23,730 bases of DNA from an uncultured Solobacterium sp. Its GTDB lineage: Bacteria; Bacillota_I; Bacilli_A; Erysipelotrichales; Erysipelotrichaceae. Below the pieces are notes generated by a model, which was given only the letters and a program-made list of their open reading frames with translations, was not told the DNA's origin and ran no database searches. This document shows positions 7,811-14,071 of this stretch, in pieces (the stretch's first letter is position 1; each line of letters begins with the position of its first letter). A program made the translations under genes and the position numbers. The stretch is from assembly GCA_937895985.1 (NCBI GenBank), contig CALBKL010000206.1:1-23730 (forward strand). The letters are read 5' to 3'.

Positions 7811-7837
7811 TTAGCACATTCGAAATGAGAGTGCTAA
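7811..7837. promoter_or_regulatory. CIRCE-like operator (HrcA site) upstream of ftsH
   Basis: TTAGCACAT, nine bases, GAGTGCTAA (plus strand) matches the CIRCE consensus TTAGCACTC-N9-GAGTGCTAA at 16 of 18 arm positions with the exact spacing. Read toward ftsH, the first arm (TTAGCACTC) is perfect. CIRCE binds the HrcA repressor and classically controls dnaK and groE; use at ftsH is inferred from position alone. Confidence 0.75.
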
Positions 7838-7912
7838 TAAAATACTATGTGATTTCGTGTGAAAATAAAGAAGAATTCCAAAAAGGATGAAAAGATAATT
7901 GTGTAGTGTTTC

Positions 7913-7970
7913 TTGACAATACTAGGTTTTATAATGGTAAGTTGAAAAAATGGGACATTTTTAATAAGAT
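7913..7970 (+). promoter_or_regulatory. Promoter region for the 8006 gene
   Basis: TTGAAA (7942-7947), 17 bases and TAAGAT (7965-7970) give a normally spaced promoter. Just upstream, perfect TTGACA (7913-7918) and TATAAT (7930-7935) boxes are separated by only 11 bases, which is too short to work as one sigma-70 promoter. Which is used cannot be decided by eye. Confidence 0.4.
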
Positions 7971-8005
7971 TTAGAATGTAGATATAGTTAACTAAAGGGG
8001 ATATC

Positions 8006-8653
8006 ATGGGAATATTTAAAGATGCTTTAAAGGGCGCAATGAAGGAAGCAATCGTTGGTGTAACAGTTGGCACAGGATTGTCTGTTATTGGGGGAGCTTT
8101 AAGTGTAATTGAAGAAAATACTAATAAATCACAATTAAGTAAAATGGCAAAGGAAAACAAATATTGTTTATTCGTGGATTGTGATAGAGAAATTGGGGAA
8201 GGTATTTATAGAGTTTATACAAAAAAGAAAGAGGAACTATATAGTACTTTATTGACTAAAAATAAAGATGGGTATTCTTTGGCTTTCTATGATGTCCTAA
8301 AGGGAAAGATAGGTAGTATTCAGAAAAAAGTTATTGAAGATAAATCGCTGTTTAGTAAAAAAGAATTTGTAAAATATTCATTTAATTTAGGTGATTCTTT
8401 TGGAGATATCATTATTACTACAGAAGGCAATAAACGAGTATATAAAACAAGTTTTAATTCATGGATAGCAATGGGTGATTTCAATTTAGGGAAATATAGA
8501 ATTATTGATACAGCTTCTGGAAAAACAATTGGATCTGTTATAAATACAACTTATAAATCTAAGAGATACGGTATAGTTTGCGAAGATGATGATAACAAAT
8601 CAGTTCTCGTATTCCTAACTATTTTTATCGATCATTTTAACAAGTATCATTAA
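8006..8653 (+). CDS. Unknown protein, possible tubby/LURP-one-like barrel
   Basis: I do not recognise this 215-residue protein with certainty. It starts with an Ala/Gly-rich amphipathic or hydrophobic helix (residues ~5-35, GVTVGTGLSVIGGAL). After it come alternating short hydrophobic strands and charged turns (EEKL-, GNKR-, DTASGKTIGSV), then a final hydrophobic segment, SVLVFLTIFIDHFNKYH. A beta-rich core with a late hydrophobic helix and terminal Asp resembles the tubby/LURP-one (scramblase-like) fold; this is inference from pattern only. AAAGGGG lies six bases before ATG 8006. Codon use is A/T-rich, like the next three genes. Confidence 0.65.
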   Translation: MGIFKDALKGAMKEAIVGVTVGTGLSVIGGALSVIEENTNKSQLSKMAKENKYCLFVDCDREIGEGIYRVYTKKKEELYSTLLTKNKDGYSLAFYDVLKGKIGSIQKKVIEDKSLFSKKEFVKYSFNLGDSFGDIIITTEGNKRVYKTSFNSWIAMGDFNLGKYRIIDTASGKTIGSVINTTYKSKRYGIVCEDDDNKSVLVFLTIFIDHFNKYH

Positions 8654-8674
8654 TAATCTAAAACTCGATCAAGT

Positions 8675-8757
8675 GATTTATGTGAATGTTTCTCACGCAT
8701 TAGCCATCTAAATACAGAAAAATCATGATTAGTATATATAAAAGACTAGGATAAAAT
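8675..8757 (+). repeat. Intergenic element, copy A
   Basis: This ~83-bp stretch matches 10882-10964 in order and spacing: GATTTATGT at the start, GTTCTCA-like sequence after about 14 bases, TCATGATT at offset 48 (49 in copy B), then TAGG and a -10-like TAAAAT. TTAGTA (8729-8734) and TAAAAT (8752-8757) would be promoter boxes, but the latter overlaps the ATG of the next gene. Confidence 0.55.
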
Positions 8758-9325
8758 GAAAACAATATATTTAATGAGACACTCAATTGCTGAAAAGATA
8801 AACCTAGAAACAGCATTAATCCCTCTTTCGACTGATGGTTTGAAACTTGCAGAATCTAAGCGTGCAATATTTTTAAATATAGATTATTGCTATACATCTC
8901 CATATACTAGAGCAGTAGAAACTGCAAAGCAAATAAGTAATAATATTGAGATTTTATATGATTTGCATGAACGAATTATCGGGGAAGCTTATGAGGATTT
9001 TTGGCTAAAACAATATTTAGATTTTGATTATGCCAATAAAAATGGGGAATCTTTAAATCAAGTAAAAAAACGGATGAAAATTACTATCGATAAAATTTTG
9101 AATGACATAAATGAGGGTGATAAGGTTTTAGTTATTTCACATGCTACGGCTATCTGTGCATATCTGTTGAATTATTGTAAAATTATAATAACCAATGCTG
9201 CAGAGAAAAGCAGAAAAATTACTTTTAATAATGATGTGATTCTGAATGGGAAAATTGAACCGACCAGTTATTTTGAAATTAAATATCAAGAAAACAATAT
9301 TTATTCTATTACTTTTAACAAATAA
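8756..9325 (+). CDS. Histidine phosphatase family protein (SixA/PGM-like)
   Basis: Members remove phosphate through a phosphohistidine intermediate. Substrates range from phosphoglycerate to protein phosphohistidine and cannot be told from sequence. The 189 residues show the N-terminal MRHS (R8, H9 nucleophile; the more usual form is RHG), PLSTDGLKLAE, YTSPYTRAVETA (R52), LHERIIGEAYEDF (E72, likely acid) and ISHATAI (H129, second catalytic His). All four catalytic positions are present, so it should be active. The RBS is poor (AGGA 8748-8751), in keeping with the low-expression look of this region. The C-terminal ~40 residues are less typical. Confidence 0.85.
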   Translation: MKTIYLMRHSIAEKINLETALIPLSTDGLKLAESKRAIFLNIDYCYTSPYTRAVETAKQISNNIEILYDLHERIIGEAYEDFWLKQYLDFDYANKNGESLNQVKKRMKITIDKILNDINEGDKVLVISHATAICAYLLNYCKIIITNAAEKSRKITFNNDVILNGKIEPTSYFEIKYQENNIYSITFNK

Positions 9326-9396
9326 ATTTTTGAACTTATAAAGTGGTAAAAATAGAAACTGAAATAGTATTTTTGTATTTAACATTGGTTGCTGTT

Positions 9397-9428
9397 TGTT
9401 CTTTAGAACATATTTTGTAATCTATAAT
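9397..9428 (+). promoter_or_regulatory. Palindrome and -10 box upstream of the GNAT gene
   Basis: TGTTCT-TT-AGAACA (9397-9410) is a perfect dyad with a two-base centre. A TATAAT box follows at 9423-9428, 62 bases before the GNAT start. The dyad covers the expected -35 position, as an operator would; no good -35 box is visible. Confidence 0.45.
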
Positions 9429-9490
9429 ATTTTATACAGATTTTATAGTAGACAATTATTTTTAATGGTCATATTAATGGATAGGATTAT

Positions 9491-10234
9491 ATGAAAATGG
9501 ATGCTAGAGAAATTAAAAAAATAACATATGATTATTATTCTTGCTTCTGCGTAGCAGATGTAAGTAATTTTGAACACGATATACAGTTTATTTGTACTGA
9601 TGAAAGAAGCAATATATTAAAGGGATTTGGATGCAAATATTCGATATATGTCTTGTGTAAAGAGGATGCTTGTATTGTGACTTATGCACCTAAATACCAA
9701 TCTTATTTTAATGAACTTACACAACTAAAAGATGCTAAGGAGCTGATTGACACAATCAAGCAGTCTTATCCTTTAAAAGGATATCAATTAATGGAGTTCG
9801 CAGAGGAACGTGTTTTTGATTATAAAGATGCAAGAATGCTGAACAGAAATGATTATCCGCTGTTTGAGATTTTTTTTAAAAAAGCATATCCATCAGTTTC
9901 TGAAATAGGTTGGCTCAAAGCCTATTTTGAAGGAAGAGTGGATAAAGGTTTTTTCTTTGGATATATCATTGATGATGAACTTGTAGCGTTATGTGATGCT
10001 CCAGATATGCCATATATGGAGGGGTATATTCAGCATACAGGAATAGTAACTTTACCAGAGTATAGAAGAAAAGGCTATGCAAAATTATGTGCAGCCCTAG
10101 CAACGCATCACCATATTCAATCAGGAATTGTTCCTCAATGGGAATGTACATTAGATAATATTGCATCGATTAAAGTATCTAAATCAATCGGTTATAAAGA
10201 GTTTGCACAAGCATTTATCTTTGAGGAATCATGA
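9491..10234 (+). CDS. GNAT family N-acetyltransferase
   Basis: GNAT enzymes transfer an acetyl group from acetyl-CoA to amines on small molecules or proteins. Of 247 residues, the last ~140 form the GNAT fold. GYIIDDELVALCD resembles beta4; the acetyl-CoA loop TGIVTLPEYRRKGYAKLCAALATHH follows (EYRRKGYAK 190-198, the Q/RxxGxG/A motif); NIASIKVSKSIGYKEFAQAFIF is the final strand-helix-strand. The first ~100 residues form a separate divergent domain with several Cys, as in FR47-like two-domain members. The substrate is unknown. The RBS is weak (AGGAT). The next gene begins 34 bases downstream, so the two may be cotranscribed. Confidence 0.85.
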   Translation: MKMDAREIKKITYDYYSCFCVADVSNFEHDIQFICTDERSNILKGFGCKYSIYVLCKEDACIVTYAPKYQSYFNELTQLKDAKELIDTIKQSYPLKGYQLMEFAEERVFDYKDARMLNRNDYPLFEIFFKKAYPSVSEIGWLKAYFEGRVDKGFFFGYIIDDELVALCDAPDMPYMEGYIQHTGIVTLPEYRRKGYAKLCAALATHHHIQSGIVPQWECTLDNIASIKVSKSIGYKEFAQAFIFEES

Positions 10235-10268
10235 ATCAAAAAGACTATATAAATGAAGGAGAAGAGAA

Positions 10269-10865
10269 ATGAAAGTTTATCATTCTAGTGATACTGCTCA
10301 AGTTGGAACTAGACTAATCAACGATTATAAAAAGAATATAGAACTTGTAAGACCGTTTGTTATAGCATTGAAACAAAATAAGGAATGTTTTTTTAATCTT
10401 TGTTTATCTGGTCAATACATACGGGCTGTATTAGGAAAGTTCAACATGAAGAATATGGATACCTATTTTGTAAAATGGGCAAGTGAAGGAATCTTTGAAT
10501 ATGTAAGACAGAATGAATTTCCTGAGTTTCCAAATCGTATTGAAAGCAATTACTTCTTTGATTCAATTGAAAGCAGTAAACGTCTATTTGATGAAGATTG
10601 GGGAGAAGCAGACAAAGAAGAAAGAGATAAGATTCGTTTATTTGAAGTAGAACTTAGAGATGATAATCCGTCTTTTTTTGATATGAACTGGTTTGATGAA
10701 GCTTTTGAAGTGATATATGAACTAGAAAGTTTAGATCAGATTGATACTGCCATAGAATATGCAAGAAATTATTTTGGCGGTAAGCAAAGTGAGAATTATA
10801 GGTTTGAGATTGTAAGTAATAAAGAGGCAGTAATCATAAATGATATTACTGAGAAACTGAAATAA
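10269..10865 (+). CDS. Unknown protein, possibly DUF2441-like
   Basis: I cannot name a function. The 198-residue soluble acidic protein begins MKVYHSSD, a start seen in small ADP-ribosyltransferase-fold and DUF2441 proteins. In its middle EFPNRIESNYFFDSIESSKRLFDEDWG resembles the DUF2441 pattern of Pro-Asn/Ser-Arg, aromatic residues and a following 'A/S-x-x-F/W' helix. FEVELRDDNPSFFDMNWFDEAFE then gives a likely beta strand plus acidic loop. No membrane segment or signal peptide is seen. AAGGAG lies eight bases before the ATG. It follows the GNAT gene closely. The family suggestion is pattern-based and weak; the reading frame itself is sound. Confidence 0.6.
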   Translation: MKVYHSSDTAQVGTRLINDYKKNIELVRPFVIALKQNKECFFNLCLSGQYIRAVLGKFNMKNMDTYFVKWASEGIFEYVRQNEFPEFPNRIESNYFFDSIESSKRLFDEDWGEADKEERDKIRLFEVELRDDNPSFFDMNWFDEAFEVIYELESLDQIDTAIEYARNYFGGKQSENYRFEIVSNKEAVIINDITEKLK

Positions 10866-10881
10866 TAAAAATGTCTAGGGC

Positions 10882-10964
10882 GATTTATGTAAATTGTTCT
10901 CATCTATATAGTGGGCTGAATATATCAAATTCATGATTGGTAAGTTTCAAAAGTAGGGTAGAAT
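10882..10964 (+). repeat. Intergenic element, copy B, with promoter
   Basis: This is the partner of 8675-8757, with the same blocks in the same order. Here TTGGTA (10937-10942), 16 bases and TAGAAT (10959-10964) form a usable promoter for the MBL gene, with a predicted start near 10971. Outside the shared blocks the two copies have diverged. Confidence 0.55.
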
Positions 10965-10974
10965 ATTTGCTAAT

Positions 10975-11036
10975 AAAATATCTAAGTTTGTTTTATGGGA
11001 CAAAGGATATATAGTAGATTTGAACTTAGATATTTT
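10975..11036 (+). promoter_or_regulatory. 14-bp inverted repeat in the MBL gene leader
   Basis: A perfect 14-bp inverted repeat (10975-10988 with 11023-11036, core ATCTAAGTT/AACTTAGAT) spans a 34-base loop. It begins at about the predicted transcript start and ends immediately before the GGGAGG ribosome binding site (11037-11042). The loop holds a small TTTGT/ACAAA pairing. It may act as a leader structure controlling translation. Confidence 0.6.
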
Positions 11037-11049
11037 GGGAGGTATTTCC

Positions 11050-11736
11050 ATGAAAGTAACATACTTAAACCATAGTGGTATATTGGTTGAACTCAAAGAT
11101 TGCTATTATGTTTTTGATTACTACAAGGGAGAACTACCACCTCTCGATAATGAAAAGGATGTAATTGTGTTTTGCAGTCATTCTCATAATGATCACTATA
11201 ATCCGTTGATATTTGATCTTCTCAATCAGAAGGGGATGCGTTATCAAGCCATACTAGCAAACGACATCAGTGATGAAAATAGACTGATGAATATAAAGTC
11301 TAGCTTTGTTGAGCCTGATAAATGCTATCAGTTTGATGATGGTATTCAAGTTGAGACTCTACTTTCAAACGATAGTGGCGTTGCTTTCATTGTGAGTACT
11401 GATGAAGGGGTTGTTTACCATGGTGGCGATTTAAATGATTGGTATTGGGAAGGGGAACCAGAAGAGGAAAATCTAGAACTTCGCACTATATATCACACGG
11501 AGATTGGAAAAATTAAGGGCAGACATTTTGATGTTGCTTTTGTTCCACTTGATCCAAGACTAGAAGTACACTACGCTGACGGGTTATTATATTTTCTAGA
11601 AAATGTAGACTGTGATGCTATCTATCCAATCCACTACTGGGGAGATCCTAGTGTGATTCAGCGTTTTATCACGGAATACCCACAGTATCAGTCGCGTATT
11701 AGAAACACAGAGGCAGTGAGAGGAGAAGAGATATGA
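11050..11736 (+). CDS. MBL-fold metallohydrolase (UlaG-like)
   Basis: This is a metal-dependent hydrolase of the metallo-beta-lactamase fold; its substrate cannot be read from sequence. ATG 11050 (MKVTYLNHSG) is chosen because GGGAGG lies seven bases upstream; an upstream in-frame start at 11020 has none. The 228 residues begin with NHSGILVEL and show the metal motif SHSHNDH (H44, H46, D48, H49). Further ligand candidates are H124 and D127 in YHGGDLND and H195 in YPIHYWGD. The simple NHSG start and lack of extra domains are closer to UlaG/L-ascorbate-6-phosphate lactonase relatives than to glyoxalase II. It overlaps the VOC gene by four bases (ATGA). Confidence 0.85.
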   Translation: MKVTYLNHSGILVELKDCYYVFDYYKGELPPLDNEKDVIVFCSHSHNDHYNPLIFDLLNQKGMRYQAILANDISDENRLMNIKSSFVEPDKCYQFDDGIQVETLLSNDSGVAFIVSTDEGVVYHGGDLNDWYWEGEPEEENLELRTIYHTEIGKIKGRHFDVAFVPLDPRLEVHYADGLLYFLENVDCDAIYPIHYWGDPSVIQRFITEYPQYQSRIRNTEAVRGEEI

Positions 11737-12089
11737 AATTTAAAATGATTCACGAGAATTTGAATGTATCCAATTTGGATAAATCCATCCGCTTCTATAA
11801 CGAAGCTCTTGACTTACATGAGGTAAGACGAAAGACAAGCGAGGATTTTATCATTGTATATTTAAAAAGTGAGGTTGGCGATTTTGAATTGGAACTTACT
11901 TGGCTCAAAGACCATCCACAACCATATGATTTAGGTGAGTGTGAATTCCATCTTGCATTTTGGACAGATGATTTTGAGGCTGCACACAAAAAGCATAAGG
12001 AGATGGGTTGCATTTGTTTTGAAAATGAAGCAATGGGTATCTACTTTATTGAGGACCCAGATGGATATTGGCTCGAAATTTTACCGTAA
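11733..12089 (+). CDS. VOC superfamily protein, glyoxalase I-like
   Basis: The fold is that of glyoxalase I and related metal-dependent lyases and dioxygenases. The 118 residues form the usual pair of beta-alpha-beta-beta-beta units: HENLNVSNLDKSIRFYNEALDLHE, then FELELTW, then EFHLAFWTDDFEAAHKKHKEMG, ending IYFIEDPDGYWLEIL. Four metal-ligand positions are present: H7, E54 (or E52), H73 and E115, as in Ni/Zn glyoxalase I. Its start overlaps the stop of the MBL gene, with GAGGAGAAG upstream, so the pair is one translational unit. Glyoxalase I itself is the first choice; an uncharacterised lyase is possible. A large terminator follows. Confidence 0.87.
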   Translation: MKFKMIHENLNVSNLDKSIRFYNEALDLHEVRRKTSEDFIIVYLKSEVGDFELELTWLKDHPQPYDLGECEFHLAFWTDDFEAAHKKHKEMGCICFENEAMGIYFIEDPDGYWLEILP

Positions 12090-12094
12090 TATCA

Positions 12095-12152
12095 AAAGAG
12101 GTTGTATATCTCCAGTAAATTTTCTAGATTTACTGGAGCATACAACCTCTTT
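12095..12152. terminator. Long bidirectional terminator between VOC gene and tRNA-Arg
   Basis: AAAGAGGTTGTAT (12095-12107) pairs with ATACAACCTCTTT (12140-12152), and CTCCAGTAAAT pairs with ATTTACTGGAG inside it; a short mismatch/bulge separates the two helices. The arms supply a T-rich end on both strands. It can stop the plus-strand MBL-VOC transcript and the minus-strand tRNA transcript. Confidence 0.85.
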
Positions 12153-12160
12153 ATTGTTAA

Positions 12161-12237
<77 letters not shown>

Positions 12238-12630
12238 GTAGGAAATCATGAATGATACATTAGGGAATGCATATTAGACCACCATATTTAATATTATACT
12301 TTTTTTGATTTGTTTGTTATATTTAACACATTTCTATAAATTAAAAAATGCTTTAGGTTGCTATGTTTTTGAATAATTATTCTAAATTCTGAAAATTAAT
12401 TACATAGATTATGAAACTGGATTATTGATAATAACAATAGTGAAATTACTAAAGTACGATAAAATAGGCTTTTTTGACAATAAGTTTAGAAAAATTATAT
12501 GAAAAATACACTTTCACAATACTTTCACTATTTCACCATATATCTCACACATGGTTTGGGTATATTATAAGTGTCTTAAATGACAGAGAAATTATAAATT
12601 TCTTTCCCTCCCAAAAAAATAAAAGAAATC
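12238..12630. other. A/T-rich gap without a supported gene
   Basis: No reading frame here has a credible start and composition. The left end must hold the minus-strand tRNA promoter. A plus-strand promoter-like pair, TTGACA (12474-12479), 16 bases and TATATG (12496-12501), lies in the middle. Three TTTCAC motifs follow at 12512-12517, 12523-12528 and 12531-12536, roughly one helical turn apart. A strong terminator ends the stretch at 12657. A short untranslated RNA of about 150 bases (from ~12508) is possible. Confidence 0.4.
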
Positions 12631-12657
12631 GAGACCTGTGCCAGCGGGTCTCTTTTT
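12631..12657 (+). terminator. Orphan intrinsic terminator
   Basis: GAGACC (12631-12636) pairs with GGTCTC (12647-12652) and five T follow. No plus-strand gene lies between the previous terminator (12152) and this one, and it sits just before the esterase promoter. It may end a small RNA. Confidence 0.75.
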
Positions 12658-12670
12658 CATGTATTCTTCA

Positions 12671-12698
12671 TTAGTTTAAAAATTAGAAATGGTATAAT
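12671..12698 (+). promoter_or_regulatory. Promoter of the carboxylesterase gene
   Basis: An extended -10 element TGG-TATAAT (12690-12698) has a weak -35 candidate TTAGTT (12671-12676) 16 bases upstream. The predicted start near 12705 leaves a ~32-base leader with CTGGAGG (12725-12731), which supports ATG 12737 as the start codon. Confidence 0.65.
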
Positions 12699-12736
12699 GT
12701 TGAAAAATGCGATTAGAATTCGAACTGGAGGTTTTT

Positions 12737-14038
12737 ATGAAAACAGTTGAAATAAAAGTGGAACAGGGTATATTGCGTGGTGAAGAGACAGAGTCTAAAT
12801 TGATATTCAAGGGCGTACCTTATGCGAAACCTCCAATTGGGAATTTACGTTTTAGTTCACCGCAAGCACCTGATCGTTGGTTAGGTGTTAGAGATGCTTT
12901 GGAATATAGTAAGATTTGTCCACAACCTAAGGCGGCGAATCCGTTTTATCGGAAAGAGTTTTATAACTATGAGCAGTATCCTTATCCAGAAATGAGTGAG
13001 GATTGTTTGTATTTAAATATCTGGGCACCAAACCATAAATCAGAACATGGACATCCAGTCGCAATTTGGATTCATGGTGGTGCATTTGACCATGGTTATG
13101 GGAATGAAGTTCCATTTGATGGAGAAGCGTTTGTACAGAATGATGTGATTCTTGTAACGATTAATTATCGTGTTGGTGTATTTGGGTTCTTTGCGCATCC
13201 GCAACTAAAAGAAGAAGATCCTGCGCATTGTGTGTCTAACTATGGAATTTTAGATCAAGTATTTGCGATTCGCTGGATTCGTAAGAATATTGAGGCCTTT
13301 GGAGGAGATCCTGATAACATTACGCTATTTGGACAAAGTGCTGGTGCGATTAGTGTTCAGACATTGATTTCTAGTCCTACAACACGTGGTATGATTGCCA
13401 AGGCAATTATGCAAAGTGGTGCTGGGGTAGATAATCCTATCTTCAAACATAAGACGGTAGAAGAGGCTTATGAGACAGGTGAGGAAATTATGAAGTTGGT
13501 GGGTGCGAAGAATATTCAAGCATTGCGTCAAATTCCTGCGCAGAAGTTAGTGGATATTTTACCGAAGCTTTCCAAACATGATAATCGCCTGCTGTTTGGG
13601 CCAGTGGTGGATGGCTTTGTGCTAGAGGATACTTTGGATGAACTGGTGAAGCGTGGTGATGTTCAGAATATACCGTATATCATAGGTGCCAATGGTAATG
13701 ATTTTGGCTTAGGTGTTGATGAACCAATGCGCAAGTCTAAGTACTATCAGAGTATGATTGATTTTGCGAACTTAAGAAATCAACATCAAGGTAAACCGAC
13801 ATACTTGTATTTATTCAACCGCAAGTTACCATCAGATGATGCTGGTGCTTTCCACTCTGCAGAGTTATGGTACATGTTTGGTACGTTGAGTCGTTGTTGG
13901 AGAGAGATGGAAGTTCGTGATTATAAGATTAGTGATGAAATGGTTTCCGCTTGGACGAATTTCATGAAGAGCTCGGAGCCTGGTAAAGGTTGGAAACCTT
14001 ATACGGAAGAAAATAGTTTTATTCGTATGTTTCTATAA
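12737..14038 (+). CDS. Type-B carboxylesterase/lipase family protein
   Basis: This alpha/beta-hydrolase family (pNB esterase, cholinesterase fold) splits carboxylic esters. ATG 12737 has CTGGAGG five bases upstream; the in-frame ATG at 12707 lies at the predicted transcript start. The 433 residues show FKGVPYAKPPIGNLRF, SEDCLYLNIW, the oxyanion motif IHGGAF (112-117), INYRVGVFGF, the nucleophile elbow FGQSAGA (Ser201; most family members have GESAGA) and GAFHSAELWYMFG (His373). The acid is probably D322 in GANGNDFG, where relatives have Glu. The segment between acid and His is about 40 residues shorter than in pNB esterase, and the whole protein is about 55 shorter than usual. There is no signal peptide, so it is cytoplasmic. 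Confidence 0.9.
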   Translation: MKTVEIKVEQGILRGEETESKLIFKGVPYAKPPIGNLRFSSPQAPDRWLGVRDALEYSKICPQPKAANPFYRKEFYNYEQYPYPEMSEDCLYLNIWAPNHKSEHGHPVAIWIHGGAFDHGYGNEVPFDGEAFVQNDVILVTINYRVGVFGFFAHPQLKEEDPAHCVSNYGILDQVFAIRWIRKNIEAFGGDPDNITLFGQSAGAISVQTLISSPTTRGMIAKAIMQSGAGVDNPIFKHKTVEEAYETGEEIMKLVGAKNIQALRQIPAQKLVDILPKLSKHDNRLLFGPVVDGFVLEDTLDELVKRGDVQNIPYIIGANGNDFGLGVDEPMRKSKYYQSMIDFANLRNQHQGKPTYLYLFNRKLPSDDAGAFHSAELWYMFGTLSRCWREMEVRDYKISDEMVSAWTNFMKSSEPGKGWKPYTEENSFIRMFL

Positions 14039-14064
14039 AAAAGAACACCGGTGTGTTCTTTTTT
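14037..14064. terminator. Bidirectional terminator, esterase/LTA-synthase-like gene
   Basis: A perfect 12-bp stem (14037-14048 with 14053-14064, core AAGAACAC/GTGTTCTT) has a CGGT loop. Poly-A on the left and poly-T on the right let it work on both strands for these convergent genes. Confidence 0.92.
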
Positions 14065-14071
14065 GTTGGCA

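Noticed and set aside
7913..7935. Perfect TTGACA and TATAAT boxes as one promoter
   Set aside because: The spacer is only 11 bases, too short for sigma-70; a correctly spaced pair lies just downstream.
12474..12674. 66-codon open frame before the esterase
   Set aside because: It starts with a TTG that is itself part of a TTGACA box, has no ribosome binding site, and reads through a perfect terminator hairpin.
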